Below, one piece after another: positions 63,808 to 64,000 of a DNA stretch of 64,000 bases. This stretch comes from Actinomycetota bacterium (GTDB lineage Bacteria; Actinomycetota; Acidimicrobiia; Acidimicrobiales; Ilumatobacteraceae), in contig JAPKZY010000037.1 of NCBI GenBank assembly GCA_026393535.1, positions 19,531-83,530 of the forward strand, read 5' to 3'. The stretch's first letter is position 1. Each line of letters starts with the position of its first letter. Below the pieces are notes generated by a model, which was not told the DNA's origin, searched no databases, and saw nothing but the letters and a program-made list of their open reading frames with translations. A program made the translations under genes and the position numbers.

Positions 63808-64000
63808 TGCATTGACCCACGGGGAAGTACCAACACTGACAGGTGCACCTCCGAGAACTAATGCGCGGAATGCATCGTTGCCTGCAGTGAGTCGACAGTT
63901 GATGTCAGTCTCAAAGATGCCGATTGGCAGGGCGGTGGTGGAGAAGTCGATAGATGTATTCTCACAGATTGAACACCCTTAGCGGTGGAACAACCCCCCA

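Overview
The window looks like a contiguous piece of a streamlined actinobacterial chromosome with mid-range GC content. Several gene forms point to Actinomycetota: the actinobacterial DapD, the long LeuA, an IclR regulator next to leuCD, a mycobacterial-type LpdA, glf/glfT2-like galactan genes, an LCP-family ligase, and Leu-rich and Ile-rich leader peptides. The proton-pump rhodopsin together with these genes makes a planktonic member of Acidimicrobiia (Ilumatobacter/acIV-like) my best guess. That placement is inference; no 16S rRNA gene is present. I see no transposase, integrase, phage gene or CRISPR array.

Layout. 1-6.4 kb: leuA with an attenuated leader (minus strand), followed by a small ferredoxin and the start of pyrF; a DEAD-box helicase; a frame-disrupted coiled-coil gene; leuDC with a divergent IclR regulator. 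7-11 kb: nadABC operon. 11-14 kb: greA, alpha/beta hydrolase and UbiB-like kinase on the minus strand. 14-20 kb: leuB, ilvE, a rhodopsin, two tiny membrane proteins, an SDR, then cimA behind an Ile-rich attenuator. 20-27 kb: acyl-CoA dehydrogenases, an enoyl-CoA hydratase, a disrupted gltX and tRNA-Gln. 27-36 kb: tRNA-Glu, a secreted M11-like metalloprotease and lipoprotein, uppP, a GH4 glycosidase, a LLM oxidoreductase and an SGNH protein. 36-52 kb: sirtuin, MoeZ-like protein, and an envelope-rich stretch (glf, glfT2-like, SpoIID-SGNH-PGBD fusion, AftB-like GT-C enzyme, acyltransferase/beta-lactamase fusion) that also holds a methylmalonyl-CoA mutase subunit and beta-oxidation-type genes. 52-64 kb: lysS-dapD-nitroreductase, M15 carboxypeptidase, LpdA-like reductase, biotin-dependent carboxylase alpha subunit, birA, LCP protein and a PAS-GGDEF-EAL protein.

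How the genes fit together. The first 20 kb hold most of leucine biosynthesis plus citramalate synthase. LeuBCD can serve both leucine and the citramalate route to isoleucine. The two entry enzymes, LeuA and CimA, each sit behind a short leader peptide with four consecutive codons for their own end product (Leu or Ile), followed by an intrinsic terminator. This looks like paired ribosome-mediated attenuation.

The rhodopsin carries the D-T-E triad and Schiff-base lysine of an outward, green-tuned proton pump. No retinal-synthesis gene is in the window. Genes are tightly packed: 1-4 nt overlaps are common, and several convergent pairs share stop-codon bases. No stretch above 300 bp lacks a gene; the longest gap, 2479-2751, lies between two divergent genes. 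Two loci look broken: gltX (about a dozen residues missing plus a frameshift) and the coiled-coil gene near 4.1 kb.
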